This document shows, in pieces, positions 9,532 to 18,404 of a DNA stretch of 64,000 nt; the first letter of the stretch is position 1, and every line of letters starts with the position of its first letter. Source of the stretch: Lysobacterales bacterium. Lineage in GTDB: Bacteria; Pseudomonadota; Gammaproteobacteria; Xanthomonadales; Ahniellaceae. The notes beneath the pieces were generated by a model that saw only the letters and a list, made by a program, of their open reading frames with translations, did not search any database and had not been told where the DNA came from. The position numbers and the translations under genes were made by a program. The stretch is taken from contig JACPFU010000031.1 in the NCBI GenBank assembly GCA_016182785.1, positions 1 to 64,000 of the forward strand, in the 5' to 3' direction.

Positions 9532-9843
9532 ATGCTTCGCATCGAGTATTCGGCCCAGGTCGCCGACGACATCGATCGCATCGTCGAGCATCTGGTCGTG
9601 CACAAAGTGCCCGACCCATTGCGGCGCATCGACGAGATCCTGCTGGCGATCGACGTGCTGGCCGTCAATCCGTGCATCGGACGCCCGCTTCCGGGTGGGC
9701 GACGCGAACTGGTAATTGGCCGCGACCATCGAGGCTATTTGGCGCGGTATCGATACATCGAGATGCGGGACCTGGTTTTCGTGGAGGCGATCCGCAGCCA
9801 ACGCGAAGCCGGTTACGTCGACTCGTCGTCCGCGAACAGGTGA
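9532..9843 (+). CDS. ParE/RelE-superfamily toxin
   Basis: A 103-residue protein with the ParE/RelE plasmid-stabilisation fold: N-terminal MLRIEYSAQVADDIDRIVEHL, the RPLPGGRREL segment and a core strand GYLARYRYIEMRDLVFVEAIRSQREAGY. ParE toxins poison DNA gyrase and RelE toxins cleave mRNA on the ribosome; sequence alone does not separate these, though the layout with an RHH antitoxin favours ParE. It follows the antitoxin stop immediately (TGA then ATG). Its last 31 bases overlap the 3' end of the converging AAA ATPase gene. Confidence 0.82.
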   Translation: MLRIEYSAQVADDIDRIVEHLVVHKVPDPLRRIDEILLAIDVLAVNPCIGRPLPGGRRELVIGRDHRGYLARYRYIEMRDLVFVEAIRSQREAGYVDSSSANR

Positions 9844-10577
9844 CGGAAGTAGCGCTCCGGCGCGTTCAGGAAATCGCGGGTCAGGCGCACGTGTTCGCTC
9901 TGGCGCGCATCGATCTCGCGGATGCCCTGCTCATCGACCTTGAGCACGGTGGCGCCTGGGTAGCAGAGCAGGATCGGTGAATGCGTCGCGATGATGAATT
10001 GCGCGCAGCGCGAGCGATCCATCTGGTGCAGCAGGGCAAGGAAGGTGAGCTGGCGCTCCGGTGACAGCGCGGCCTCGGGCTCGTCGAGCAGGTAGACACC
10101 ATCTTCGAAGCGCCCCTCGAACAGCGCGAGAAACGCCTCGCCATGCGAGCGCGCATGCAGCGACTTGTGTTCGTACTGCGAGAAGGTCGCGCCCACTGAC
10201 TCCATGTAGTCGATCCACTGGTGGAAGGTCTCGGCGCGCAGGAAGAACCCATCGCTGACGCGTTGCCGCCAGGCCAGATGCAGCGCGCGACCGAGCGCCT
10301 GGCCGTCGGCATCCTCGCCGAACGACTGGTCACGATCACCGCCGCGGGCATTGAAGCCGCAGGCCCAGGCGAGCGCTTCGAGCAAGGTCGACTTGCCGGC
10401 GCCGTTCTCGCCGACCAGCATCGTCACCGGCGTCTTCAGCCGCAGCGGCAGGCCGCGCACGATCGCCGGCACGTTGAACGGATGGCGCTCCGGATCGGTG
10501 ATGCGATCCTGGTGCAGGCCGACGTGGACCAGAAACGGACTGCCGCTGATGCCGGTATGAACCTTGTGCTTGCCCAT
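9813..10577 (-). CDS. AAA family ATPase (ABC-type P-loop, COG3910-like)
   Basis: A 254-residue soluble ATPase of the ABC/SMC-like group. Walker A is GENGAGKST (about residues 56-64), the Walker B region is VYLLDEPEAALSPE, and the H-loop is ATHSP. The signature segment SHGEAFL is present in divergent form. It has no TOPRIM or nuclease domain, unlike OLD-family defence proteins, and no partner gene. Single-gene predicted ATPases of this kind have no settled function. It is convergent with the toxin gene, overlapping it by 31 bases. The start at 10577 is the first in-frame ATG. Confidence 0.75.
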   Translation of the reverse strand: MGKHKVHTGISGSPFLVHVGLHQDRITDPERHPFNVPAIVRGLPLRLKTPVTMLVGENGAGKSTLLEALAWACGFNARGGDRDQSFGEDADGQALGRALHLAWRQRVSDGFFLRAETFHQWIDYMESVGATFSQYEHKSLHARSHGEAFLALFEGRFEDGVYLLDEPEAALSPERQLTFLALLHQMDRSRCAQFIIATHSPILLCYPGATVLKVDEQGIREIDARQSEHVRLTRDFLNAPERYFRHLFADDEST

Positions 10578-10649
10578 GCCGGATTATCGCGGCGTTGCGG
10601 CTTCGCGCACAGCGTTCGACAATGCCGACGATCAAACAGGACGATACGA

Positions 10650-11660
10650 ATGCAGCGATTCCGCCCGGCGTGGTTCCTCCTCGTTGCACTCGCGCCGGTT
10701 CTCGGTGGTTGCTCCCGTCATTCCGGCGACGAGCCGGAGTTTCCGGCGCTGATCAGCGACAAGGTTTGTCCGGACCTGTCGGGCTCGTTCGCGATGCAGC
10801 CCGATCCCGGCAGCCAGGGTGGCTGGAGTAACACCTCCTACACGCACTCGCTGCAGGCGCCGGCGACGGTGGTGTCCCTGTTCGACTCGGGTGGGTACTC
10901 GATGACGACGGTGTTCCATCGCGATCCGGCGGAGTTCGCGGCCGCGGTCGAGCGCTTCCGCAGCGAGCGCCCCGCGGAGCACGCGCGCTGGCGGCAGCAG
11001 GCCCTGTCGATGTTCGATCCGATGCGCGGCGCGCTGAAGGTGCGCCGGGAACTGCCGTTCGAAGCGTTGACCCGCCTCGGCCCGGTGCCGGAATGGGGTG
11101 CGGTCGGATCGAAGGGTCATTGTCGCGATGGCTGGTGGGTCGAGGACGGCGACTACGACACCGAGACCGCGATGACCCGCGATGTGCGCGGCGGATTGCT
11201 GGTCCGCTTCGACAAGACCGAGCGCAAGATGATCAGCCTGTGGGCCGAGACCGGTGCCGGCATTCCCTACGCCATCCACACGCATTCGCGCTGGTCACGC
11301 TTCGCTCCCGCGCAGGTGCCGCCGTTCTGGATGCCGACCGCGGACAAGCTGCCGCCAAGCGCTGCGGCCGTCGCCAGCGAGGACCCGGACGGTTGGCTGC
11401 AACGCGGCGAAGACGCGCGCGTGACCACGCTGCGCTCGCGCGCCCGCAACCTGATGGGCGCGGACTCGATGCTGCTGAACTTCAAGCTGGACGGTGACCA
11501 CGTGCTGTTCACCGGAACCCTGCCGGAACGCGCCGCGCTCGATCGCCTCGTCGCCGCACTCGGCCAGGAAACCGGCGTGGCGCGCGTGCAGCTCGAATCG
11601 ACCATGGACATGAGCTTCGGCCGCGTGCGCTTCGTGATCTACCTGTACTGGAAGCGCTGA
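10650..11660 (+). CDS. Putative lipoprotein, unknown function
   Basis: A 336-residue protein starting MQRFRPAWFLLVALAPVLGGC, a type II signal peptide whose lipobox LGGC puts the lipid-modified cysteine at residue 21. The mature region begins with a short acidic linker and includes DKVCPDLSGSFAMQ; no known domain was recognised. The C-terminal part (LDRLVAALGQETGVARVQLEST) alternates strand and helix. It is divergent from the AAA ATPase gene with 72 bases between starts. Presumably membrane-anchored in the periplasm. Confidence 0.7.
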   Translation: MQRFRPAWFLLVALAPVLGGCSRHSGDEPEFPALISDKVCPDLSGSFAMQPDPGSQGGWSNTSYTHSLQAPATVVSLFDSGGYSMTTVFHRDPAEFAAAVERFRSERPAEHARWRQQALSMFDPMRGALKVRRELPFEALTRLGPVPEWGAVGSKGHCRDGWWVEDGDYDTETAMTRDVRGGLLVRFDKTERKMISLWAETGAGIPYAIHTHSRWSRFAPAQVPPFWMPTADKLPPSAAAVASEDPDGWLQRGEDARVTTLRSRARNLMGADSMLLNFKLDGDHVLFTGTLPERAALDRLVAALGQETGVARVQLESTMDMSFGRVRFVIYLYWKR

Positions 11661-11675
11661 GGCTGCGCGTGCCGC

Positions 11676-14087
11676 TCACTGCGCGATCGCGGGTCGCAGC
11701 AGGGTCGGCGCTTGTTCGAATCCGTCGGCGAGGATGCCCTCGGGCACGACCGGATCGGTGTCGCTGGCCGAGTCGTTGCCGGCATTCGGGTCGGAGCCGT
11801 CGTTGTTGGTGACGGTCGCCGTGTTCGTGATGAATGCGGGCGGCGCGCCGGCCGGAGTCGCGATCAGCGTGTACTGGAGCAGGGCGCCGCTCGGCAGCGT
11901 GCCGGTGGTCTGGTCGATGTCCGGACCGCCACTTGCGCTCGGGCAGAGTGCGGGTGGCGACGAGCTGCAAGTCCAGGCGGCGTTGGTCAGTTCGGTGTTC
12001 GGGACATCGTCCACGACGCGCACGCTGCCGACCGCGTCCGGCCCTGCATTCAGCACCTGGATCGTGTAGATGGTGTCGCGCCCGGGCAGCAGCCCGCTCT
12101 CGAAGTTGGTCTTGCTGACCTGGAGGTCGGCTGCCGCTCCGGTGCCTTGAACCGCGAAGTTGAACGACGATTCATCGATGTCATTGCTCGCGATGTTGAT
12201 TTCGGCCGAGCGCAGGCCGGTCGTGGCCGGGTCGAAGCTCACGGTGAAGGTCGTGCTGCCGGACGGTGTCACCGTCGCCGGCAGGGTAATGCCGCCGATG
12301 CCGAAGTCCGCCGCATGCACGCCGGTGGTGACGATGCTGCCAGCACCGAGCGTGAGGTTCGCGTTGCCGGCATTCGCGATGGTGAAGGTACGGACCAGGC
12401 TCGCGCCGACGGGCGCGACGGCACCAAAGTCGGTGTGGTCGGTGGTGCTGGGCGTGGCGTCGCCATCGACGATGTTCACGCCATTGCCGCTGACGGCGAT
12501 GTCGGGGGTTCCGGTGCCGGTGCCCTGGATGCTGAAATCGAACGGGCTCTCATCGGCGTCGTTGCTGATGAAACTGACGCTGGTACCGCGCAGCCCGAGT
12601 GCGCTCGGATCGAAGGTGATCTGGAACGTCGTGCTGCCACCGGCCGCCACGGGGCCATTGGGGGCAAGGGTCAGGCTGAAGTCCGACGCCTGCCCGCCGA
12701 CCAGCGAAACGGTGCCGAGCGTCAACGGCGCGCCGCCGCTGTTGCCGATCGTGAACGTGCGCACGATGCTGCCGCTCGCGACGTCGCTGCTGCCGAAGTC
12801 GGTGTGGTCGCTCGCGCTCGGCGTGACGTCGCCATCGGCGATGTTCACGCTGTTGCCGCTGACCGCGATCTCGGGCGCGATGCCGGTGCCCTGGATGCTG
12901 AAGTCGAACGGATTCTCATCCGTGTCGTTGGTTGCGAAGCTCAGCGTCGCGCTGCGCACGCCGGTGGCACTGGGATTGAAGGTGACCTGGAACGTCGTGC
13001 TGCCGGCAAGGCCGACCGGCGACGCCGGCTGCAGCGTCACGCTGAAGTCGGCGGCGTGCGTGCCGCCGACGCCGACGCTGCCGAGCGTCAGCGCCGCGCT
13101 GCCCGAGTTCGCGATGGTGTAGGTGCGCACCACGGTCCCGCTGGTGGTATCGACGTTGCCGAAGTCGGTGTGGTCGGCCAGGCTCGGGGTCGCATCGCCG
13201 TCGGCGATGCTCGTCGCATTGCCGCTCACCGCGACCTCGGGCGAAGCACCGGCGCCGAAGACGCAGGCATAGGGTGTGGTGTCGTTCGCATCCCAATTGG
13301 TCGGGTCATTGATGGCGGTCAGGAACGCCGTCTTGGTGCCCAGCGCGGTCGAACCGCTGTACTTGTAGTTGTCCACGCCGGTGAGGCCGTCGACGGCAAA
13401 ACTGCCGAGCCCGAGCGCGGTCGCGGTCGAGCCGTTGCTGCCGGTGTAGACGACCAGCCCGCCCGGAGCGTTGGACTCGCTGGTGCCACCGGTTTGTCCG
13501 GCTTGCGGCAAGGTGCCGACCTGCCAACCGTTCGCGATGGTGATCGTCGGTGCATTGCTGTAGGGGGATTGATTGAATCCGGAGACCATCGTGACCGCGC
13601 CGGCCGGATTGCCTCCGGCAGTCTGGTAGACGAGCAGCTGATCGCCGGCGCTGCCGAAGCTGAGCCCGGTGTTGGCCTGTCCGTTCGCGAACCGGTCGAC
13701 CATGGTCAGCGTGCCTTGCGCCGGCGTTGCAAGCACCGCGCTGCCGCTGGCGGTCTGGTCGATCCCGATCACCGTCCCGAACGCGATGCCGGCCGCGGCG
13801 ACATCGAACTGGATCTGTCGCTGCAGGAACGGCACCGAACTTTCGCCGATCAGCGTGCCCGTGCTCGTGCTCCAGCCATTGTCGGCGAGGAAGATGCGGG
13901 TGTTTCCCGGAATCGGCGCGAGCGCGATCAGCGCAAAGTCGTCGTCGCCGTCGGAGTTCCAGCAGATGGTGACCAGATCGCCAGTGCTGAGCTGGGCCTG
14001 CGCCGGACTGGCGCTGATCAACCCGACCCAGGCCAGGACCCACGCCAGCGCACGCAAGCAATCGGATCGAGCAGTGCGATGGTCCAT
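11676..14087 (-). CDS. Secreted choice-of-anchor D / DUF11 protein with DGFE tail
   Basis: An exported protein of 803 residues. MDHRTARSDCLRALAWVLAWVGLISASPAQAQ is a signal peptide ending in AQAQ. Residues about 30-275 form an unnamed N-terminal region (TGDLVTICWNSDGDDDFALI). Three tandem choice-of-anchor D repeats start near residues 280, 402 and 526, each with VSGN...DGD.TPS..DHTDFG and ending FxIQGTG or a close variant. A DUF11-type beta-sandwich follows from about 650 (ADLQVSKTNFESG). The C-terminus reads GILADGFEQAPTLLRPAIAQ. The function is unknown; a surface or extracellular role is inferred. The start at 14087 is set by the signal peptide; the frame continues upstream only as a shadow of the neighbouring gene. 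Confidence 0.8.
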   Translation of the reverse strand: MDHRTARSDCLRALAWVLAWVGLISASPAQAQLSTGDLVTICWNSDGDDDFALIALAPIPGNTRIFLADNGWSTSTGTLIGESSVPFLQRQIQFDVAAAGIAFGTVIGIDQTASGSAVLATPAQGTLTMVDRFANGQANTGLSFGSAGDQLLVYQTAGGNPAGAVTMVSGFNQSPYSNAPTITIANGWQVGTLPQAGQTGGTSESNAPGGLVVYTGSNGSTATALGLGSFAVDGLTGVDNYKYSGSTALGTKTAFLTAINDPTNWDANDTTPYACVFGAGASPEVAVSGNATSIADGDATPSLADHTDFGNVDTTSGTVVRTYTIANSGSAALTLGSVGVGGTHAADFSVTLQPASPVGLAGSTTFQVTFNPSATGVRSATLSFATNDTDENPFDFSIQGTGIAPEIAVSGNSVNIADGDVTPSASDHTDFGSSDVASGSIVRTFTIGNSGGAPLTLGTVSLVGGQASDFSLTLAPNGPVAAGGSTTFQITFDPSALGLRGTSVSFISNDADESPFDFSIQGTGTGTPDIAVSGNGVNIVDGDATPSTTDHTDFGAVAPVGASLVRTFTIANAGNANLTLGAGSIVTTGVHAADFGIGGITLPATVTPSGSTTFTVSFDPATTGLRSAEINIASNDIDESSFNFAVQGTGAAADLQVSKTNFESGLLPGRDTIYTIQVLNAGPDAVGSVRVVDDVPNTELTNAAWTCSSSPPALCPSASGGPDIDQTTGTLPSGALLQYTLIATPAGAPPAFITNTATVTNNDGSDPNAGNDSASDTDPVVPEGILADGFEQAPTLLRPAIAQ
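12140..13250 (-). repeat. Three tandem coding repeats (choice-of-anchor D, about 122 residues each)
   Basis: Units beginning near 13245, 12882 and 12510 (reading leftwards) each encode (P)(E/D)(V/I)AVSGN, a D-G-D-x-TPS stretch, DHTDFG, an RT(Y/F)TI strand and a closing QGTG. Spacing is about 365-370 bases. They are diverged at DNA level, so they are an old protein-domain duplication and not a recent tandem amplification. Confidence 0.75.
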
Positions 14088-14311
14088 GGCGTGTTCCCCG
14101 GGCGGCAGTGCGAAGCATGGAAGTGCTGGCAACGATGCCGCCTTGCACAAGCGCAAACGGGATCGCAGCGACCGTCCCTGGTGCCCGACGACTGTACTCG
14201 CGCGTTTATGGAGGTTTGGTCGCGATGCGCGCGGGGTTGGCTGGGCAACGCGCTCGCCTTCGCAGCCGCGCCACGTCCATGAGGCGCGCACTGCGTGGAT
14301 GGGTGTTTCGA

Positions 14312-16102
14312 CTACTCGAAGCCGTCTACGAAAACCGCATCGACCGCGTTCATGGTGAAGGTGTAGTCGAAGGTCACCGGCGCGAGCCCGATGCGCGACG
14401 CCACGCAGCGGACCGTGCCGGTCTGCGGCTGGCCGGTGGCGAGCATCGACACCTGCACCGGTGCCACGCTGCCGCCGGAGACCAGCGTCTGGCTGGCATT
14501 CGCGGTCACGCTGACCGAGCCGTTCAGCACGCTGCACTGGAGCTCGGCCTCGCCGCCGGCTTCGCCACCCTGCAGCGCGAAGGTGATGGCGTGCGTCGCG
14601 TTCTGCCCGACCGGCGCATCGAGCAAGGTGGTGCTGCCCGCGAGCGGCGACACGGCCTGGACCAGCGGGCCGATCCGGCTCGCGTTCGGCACGAAGAAGT
14701 TGTACTGGAAGCTGTAGACGTTGCCGTTGGTGTTCGCGGTGCAGACCACGCCGAGGTTGTAGCCGAGTGGCACGTAGGTCATGGTCACCACCACCGGCGC
14801 GACGGGTTCGCCCACGGCGATGGTCTGGTTGGCCGATGCCGACAGCACCGCGGCAGCGTTGTCGTCGGTGCAGACCAGCGAGGTCGTGCCCGCGCCGGTG
14901 CCGCCGGTGGCGGCGAAGGTGAGGGTTGCGGTGACGGTCGTGTTGGTCAGTCCGTCCGGCATGAACTGGCCGGTGCCGGGCGTGGGCGAGACCGCCGAGA
15001 TCGTCGGGCCGATGTGCGGAATGGCCTCGGCCTCGATCGCGCCACGGTCGACCACGCTGTTGACGATGCGGGCGTCGCCTTGGAAGTCGGTGCTGGCCAG
15101 GCCACCGGTCGGGCTGTTGGTGCCGGAGTCGCGCAATGGCGAGACCGCGTCCGGCACGATGATCGAGCCCACTTGGGTCCATTGCGCGTCGCCGGTGGTC
15201 GTGCCCACGTCCGAATTGACGCCGCCGGTGAACAGGCGGGTACCGAAATGGTTGTAGCGCAGCGTCAGGCTGGTGCCGAGCGCGGAGTAGGCCTGGTAGG
15301 ACGGGGACGTGCTCGAGGTGTTGTCGGCGACGGCGTTGTTCGCGAGCGTCACCACGCCGAGCGCACCCAGCCCGGCCGCCGCACTGCCAGCGCTGTTGTC
15401 GAAGATCGAGGAGTTGGACAGGACCGCGTAGGCGGTGTCGTAGGCCGAGACCGCCACCGGAAGGCCGTTGGTGGCGTTGTTTCCGTACACGATCAGATTG
15501 CGTGCCTTGGCATAGCCGCTGCCCGAGTGGGTGACCTTGACCACGCTGGCGGAACTGCCGGTGGCAGTGCTCGCAATCACCAGCACGTTTTCGATCAGCA
15601 GCGAGGATCCGAGCTGGCCGGTCACGTACCAGTTGAATGCAACGCCGACGGCCTGGTTGGACGAGCTGGCGCGCGTGATCGTCAGGTTGCGCACGACCAC
15701 GTCGCCGCTGAAGGCGATGCTGTTGGTGATGGTGAAGTCCAGTGCTCGCCCGGCATTTTGCGCGTCGAGGGCGGTCTGGGTGGGGTCGAGCGAGACCTGG
15801 CTGGCGCAGTTGTTGCCCGCGCTCCAGCCGCCCGAAAGGGTCAGGCTGGAGCCCTCATCGCTGGCCTGGACCGGGTAGCCCCAACGTGGATTGCCCGCCG
15901 GATTGCTGGTGCCGGTCAGCGTGCCGGTCGGAATCCGGATCTCGTCGTTCTGGCCGTTGCTGGCTGCGGTGTTGAGCGCGTTCGCCAACTGCGTGCCGGT
16001 GGTCACGCAGAAGGTGGTCGCCTGCGCGGACGAGGCGGCGAGCGCGAGCGCGGCCAAGGCGGCGCGGGCGAGGCGGGAATGGGAGCGAAACATCGTATTC
16101 AT
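14312..16102 (-). CDS. Secreted choice-of-anchor Q-like beta-helix protein with DGFE tail
   Basis: A 596-residue exported protein. The signal peptide MNTMFRSHSRLARAALAALALAASSAQA opens the frame at 16102. The mature part looks like a right-handed beta-helix (CVTTGTQLANALNTAASNGQNDEIRIPTG, then many VRNLTITR, ARNLIVYGNN and LSNSSIFDNS steps) and closes with VVDRGAIEAE, the choice-of-anchor Q hallmark. Two later beta-sandwich repeats follow (ISAVSPTPGTG... and VQAVSPLAGST...), each with a VCT/QCS cysteine. The protein ends DAVFVDGFE. Function unknown; adhesion or cell-surface roles are common for such folds. Stop TAG at 14312 checked base by base. Confidence 0.8.
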   Translation of the reverse strand: MNTMFRSHSRLARAALAALALAASSAQATTFCVTTGTQLANALNTAASNGQNDEIRIPTGTLTGTSNPAGNPRWGYPVQASDEGSSLTLSGGWSAGNNCASQVSLDPTQTALDAQNAGRALDFTITNSIAFSGDVVVRNLTITRASSSNQAVGVAFNWYVTGQLGSSLLIENVLVIASTATGSSASVVKVTHSGSGYAKARNLIVYGNNATNGLPVAVSAYDTAYAVLSNSSIFDNSAGSAAAGLGALGVVTLANNAVADNTSSTSPSYQAYSALGTSLTLRYNHFGTRLFTGGVNSDVGTTTGDAQWTQVGSIIVPDAVSPLRDSGTNSPTGGLASTDFQGDARIVNSVVDRGAIEAEAIPHIGPTISAVSPTPGTGQFMPDGLTNTTVTATLTFAATGGTGAGTTSLVCTDDNAAAVLSASANQTIAVGEPVAPVVVTMTYVPLGYNLGVVCTANTNGNVYSFQYNFFVPNASRIGPLVQAVSPLAGSTTLLDAPVGQNATHAITFALQGGEAGGEAELQCSVLNGSVSVTANASQTLVSGGSVAPVQVSMLATGQPQTGTVRCVASRIGLAPVTFDYTFTMNAVDAVFVDGFE

Positions 16103-16377
16103 CGGCGTGGCTTCGGTGGGGTGTCTACAGGTGGATACGGAACCGCGGGGTGGAACCCGCCAGGTCCATGCGAAACAGCACCGGGGACCTGTGGTCGGAT
16201 GGCCGGCGCGGGCGGTACTCGCTTGCTTCGGTCGCGCTGATGTGCGACCAAGCGAGGGATACGCGGTCTCGTGGACGATCCGGACATCCATCTTCGACGT
16301 CGCCCCGTCGACAACGCGGAGATGCGGATGAATCGGCTCGGTCGGCGGTCGGAGTTCAAGGCCAGGAGCAAGGCGAC

Positions 16378-18375
16378 ATGTTGAGCAGAGGAACAGCGTT
16401 GTTGTGGGGGTGGCTGGGGTTGGTCACCGCGGGCGCACTCGCCGCGGACGCGTGCCCCGAGGGCGAGCGCTGTCGCGACGATCGCCTCGCGAAGGCGCTG
16501 GCCGACCGGCTCAGTCGGTCCGAGCGGGTCTTCGTTGCAGCGGCCCAAGGGCATACCACCCGCGCCTATGCGGTGGCCGCGAATGAGCTGGTCTGGGATC
16601 GAGTCCGCACGCTGCCCGAGGCCAGCGCAGCCTTGCGCGGGATTGCCGCGCAGCAGCTGATCGACGCGTATCTGCTCGTCGGATTTTCGGAGCAAGCGCT
16701 GGCGCTGTACCGGTCACTCGATCCGGAATTGCAGCAGCGGGTGACGACGGGGTCGATCGTATTCGGCAGTAGCAGTGAGGATTGGCGGGACTTCGATGTG
16801 GAAGCGAGCCCGCAGCTGACCGCTGCCGGTCTTGCGCTGGCATGCGCCGAGGCCGGGCAACCCGAGTGCGCCAAGACCTTGCTGCAGCGCGCCGCACTTC
16901 CGGTGCGAAGCGGGTCGAAGCAGAGCTACGCGGGCCACACGCCGGCGCCATCCCGAGTCGCGGCCGCGTGCCTGCGCTCGCTGATCGAGGCCGGTGCCTC
17001 GTTCGATGCGTTTGCCTGGCGCTTTGGCATCGACGCAGCGGGAGAGCCGGGCTTGGGGTGCGTGGGTGCGGTGCCGTCGCGCGCCTACGACCGGCGCGTC
17101 GCGGAGCTGCTCGCCCAGTCGGGCTTGCCTGAGTCATGGCGAGTGGGGGTCGAGCCCAACGATCAGCCGGGCACGATCAACTCGGAACAGGAGCGATTGG
17201 ACGCGGCGCTCGCGAAGTTGCCGCAGGCGCACGCGCGGGTCGCACAATTGCGACGCGAGCTGGCCGAGATCGACCGTAGCGACGAGCGCTGGATCGAACT
17301 CGGCAAGCGACTGGAGCAGCGAGAACGCAGCAGCACGCCCGTTGCGTCAACCGCGACCCGGAGCGAGCGTGATGCCGCGCTGGTCAAGACACTGCTCGAC
17401 CGGCTGACGAGCGAGGTGATCAATCCCTACCAGATCGTGCCCGCTGGACCGGGAGAGCGCGGCGACCGTAGCGCGAAACGGCGGGCGGCGGCTGATCCCA
17501 ACTGTGGCAAGGCCGAGCTGCGCTGCATCGATCTCGACGAGGTGCACTGGTCGCTCGAGGTCTCGACCGACTACGACCCGACCGGCGAGGTTCCTGCCGC
17601 CGGATTCTGGCTGCGGCGGAGCGAACGCGAGCATCAGAGCCAGCAGCGCTACTACCTGGGGCTGAAGGAACATCTGCCCTTTGAACTGGCGGACTCCACC
17701 GAGCCGTGGATCGTCGGCGACCAGTTGCGGTTGCGCATGCGGCGTGCAGCATTGGATCCGAACAGCATCACTTTCCCGCCGATCGGACTCGAGTTCGCGA
17801 GCGGTGACCTGGTCGAACTGCGAGCGTCACTGGATGCCATTTGCAGCGACCGCGATCAGGACGGACTGAGCGATCTCGCCGAGCAACAGCTGCTCCTCGA
17901 CCCCGGCCGTGCAGACAGCGATGACGATGGGTTGGTGGACGGCATGGATTCGCTGCCCAACGTTGCCCAGGGCGTCCCCGTTTCCCCGCGCCAGCAAGCC
18001 TTCGCTGCTGCGATTTCCCACCTGTGGAGTGGTGAGGATGCGGGGATTTCGTTTGGCGTGCCGGGGAGCGCCGCGTTCGGGCGTCGCCGCGCGACCGGAG
18101 AGCGCACGCTGTTTCTGGTTGCCGATCCGGAAAACGTGTCCGGACTCGTCAGCGACACCCGCATCGTCGTGTTGCCGCTCGGTCTCGATCTCGGACAACT
18201 GCGCCAGCATTCGGCGTTCGCGGTGTTCTACCCGATGCAGGTGTCGCTGCAGATGTTCGACGATGGGCGTCACGCGGAAGTGAGCTTCGACGCCGACTGG
18301 CGCGGGGGCACGCTGGCCCTGGAATGGCGCGATGGCCGGTGGCGCACAGGCGTGCTCCGTTTCTGGATCAGCTGA
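16378..18375 (+). CDS. Secreted protein with thrombospondin type 3-like calcium repeat, unknown function
   Basis: A 665-residue exported protein. AGGAGC lies upstream of the ATG at 16378, which opens a signal peptide (MLSRGTALLWGWLGLVTAGALAADA). The mature protein is helix-rich at first, with a charged coiled-coil-like stretch at about 265-320 (QERLDAALAKL, VAQLRRELAEI). Residues about 490-527 carry DRDQDGLSDLAEQQ and DSDDDGLVDGMDSLP, a typical thrombospondin type 3 calcium-binding pair. No catalytic motif was recognised. It runs on the opposite strand to the choice-of-anchor genes and does not share their DGFE tail. Confidence 0.7.
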   Translation: MLSRGTALLWGWLGLVTAGALAADACPEGERCRDDRLAKALADRLSRSERVFVAAAQGHTTRAYAVAANELVWDRVRTLPEASAALRGIAAQQLIDAYLLVGFSEQALALYRSLDPELQQRVTTGSIVFGSSSEDWRDFDVEASPQLTAAGLALACAEAGQPECAKTLLQRAALPVRSGSKQSYAGHTPAPSRVAAACLRSLIEAGASFDAFAWRFGIDAAGEPGLGCVGAVPSRAYDRRVAELLAQSGLPESWRVGVEPNDQPGTINSEQERLDAALAKLPQAHARVAQLRRELAEIDRSDERWIELGKRLEQRERSSTPVASTATRSERDAALVKTLLDRLTSEVINPYQIVPAGPGERGDRSAKRRAAADPNCGKAELRCIDLDEVHWSLEVSTDYDPTGEVPAAGFWLRRSEREHQSQQRYYLGLKEHLPFELADSTEPWIVGDQLRLRMRRAALDPNSITFPPIGLEFASGDLVELRASLDAICSDRDQDGLSDLAEQQLLLDPGRADSDDDGLVDGMDSLPNVAQGVPVSPRQQAFAAAISHLWSGEDAGISFGVPGSAAFGRRRATGERTLFLVADPENVSGLVSDTRIVVLPLGLDLGQLRQHSAFAVFYPMQVSLQMFDDGRHAEVSFDADWRGGTLALEWRDGRWRTGVLRFWIS

Positions 18376-18404
18376 GGCGCTGGACTTGCCCGGCAGCGCG
18401 GCGG

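Noticed and set aside
9813..10577. OLD-family or Gabija-like defence ATPase
   Set aside because: No TOPRIM nuclease domain and no helicase partner gene next to it.
12140..13250. Regular repeats that might suggest a CRISPR array
   Set aside because: Units are about 365 bases, diverged and coding; no short identical repeats with spacers.
11712..14282. An 856-codon plus-strand frame opposite the choice-of-anchor D gene
   Set aside because: Repetitive Arg/Gly/Val translation caused by the tandem repeats on the other strand; no signal peptide or domain.
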